Positions 63,877-64,000 of a stretch of DNA of 64,000 nucleotides are shown one piece after another. Position numbers and translations under genes: made by a program. Source of the DNA: Bacteroidota bacterium. GTDB lineage: Bacteria; Bacteroidota; Ignavibacteria; Kryptoniales; JAKASW01. The notes below the pieces were generated by a model. That model was not told the origin of the DNA, did not search any database, and was given only the letters and a program-made list of their open reading frames with translations. The stretch lies in assembly GCA_021825585.1 (NCBI GenBank), contig JAKAGT010000010.1, forward strand, positions 83,059-147,058, given 5' to 3'. Numbering within the stretch: position 1 is the first letter of the stretch; each line of letters begins with the position of its first letter.

Positions 63877-64000
63877 CAGGCTGTTGAAAAACGAGGACGA
63901 AACATTTTTTTTTGATATGAGCCGGAAGGGGTGAATGATGTATTATATTTTCATTGTTCATTAGAAATCATTCATCAGGATTGGAGCGATAGAAGGATGC
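63877..64000. other. Region upstream of the next gene at the window edge
   Basis: 124 bases with a run of nine T residues (63906-63915) and A+T-rich sequence that could serve as a promoter. A GAAGG followed by ATG at 63997-63999 may be the start of the next plus-strand gene, but too little sequence remains to judge. Confidence 0.3.

Overview
The window looks like chromosomal DNA from a member of the Bacteroidota/Chlorobiota (FCB) assemblage, most likely an Ignavibacteria-like lineage. Several secreted proteins end in the PNPFNPTT-type linker and C-terminal domain that direct export by the type IX secretion system (T9SS). Lipoproteins, outer-membrane barrels, delta-60 and BNR-type propeller proteins and a hybrid propeller histidine kinase are also typical of that group. 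No rRNA, tRNA, CRISPR array, transposase or integrase was seen. Base composition is mixed: a 60-base sample in the Gabija helicase counted 35% G+C, one in a surface-protein gene 47% and one in the ROK gene 58%.

Left part (1-12.7 kb, all minus strand): a DsbD-like gene runs off the left edge. It is followed by a composite defence island that is read DUF2130, gajA, gajB (Gabija), mod (type III methyltransferase), a Bro-N protein, a GxxExxY protein, and res (type III restriction subunit). Copies of an imperfect palindromic repeat family with GCACAC/GTGTGC ends lie between the last modules and upstream of the first. The repeats supply the edge of two stop codons and contain the GxxExxY start codon.

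13-35.5 kb (minus strand): a block of cell-envelope genes. It holds small barrels, two lipoproteins, a tight three-gene unit (652-residue barrel protein, about 1830-residue modular protein, FN3 protein), three T9SS-type propeller or repeat proteins, and a two-component system (propeller histidine kinase plus NarL-type regulator). Two neighbouring T9SS proteins have lost their C-terminal domain at the same degenerate 7-base tandem repeat, one by loss of a heptad (frameshift) and one by a TAG codon.

35.5-43 kb: a second defence module, a SPARDA-type short Argonaute with a DUF4365-APAZ partner, then a multiheme cytochrome, a class V aminotransferase and an APC permease.

43.5-54.5 kb: an intact GH47/GH92 alpha-mannosidase pair is surrounded by gene remnants (GNAT, GH92, GH47, an FN3-type protein, the C-terminal half of a sodium symporter, a LacI/GntR regulator missing its first residues). 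The abrupt joins suggest serial deletions or an assembly artefact.

54.7-64 kb: sugar metabolism. It starts with a rhamnose mutarotase and a UroD-like protein. An overlapping plus-strand operon follows: GntR-type regulator, cupin phosphoglucose isomerase, ROK kinase, and a class I mannose-6-phosphate isomerase with an extra N-terminal domain. A second cupin isomerase and a CBM9-like protein come next. Together with GH47/GH92 this suggests release of mannose from alpha-mannan or glycans, phosphorylation and isomerisation to fructose-6-phosphate.
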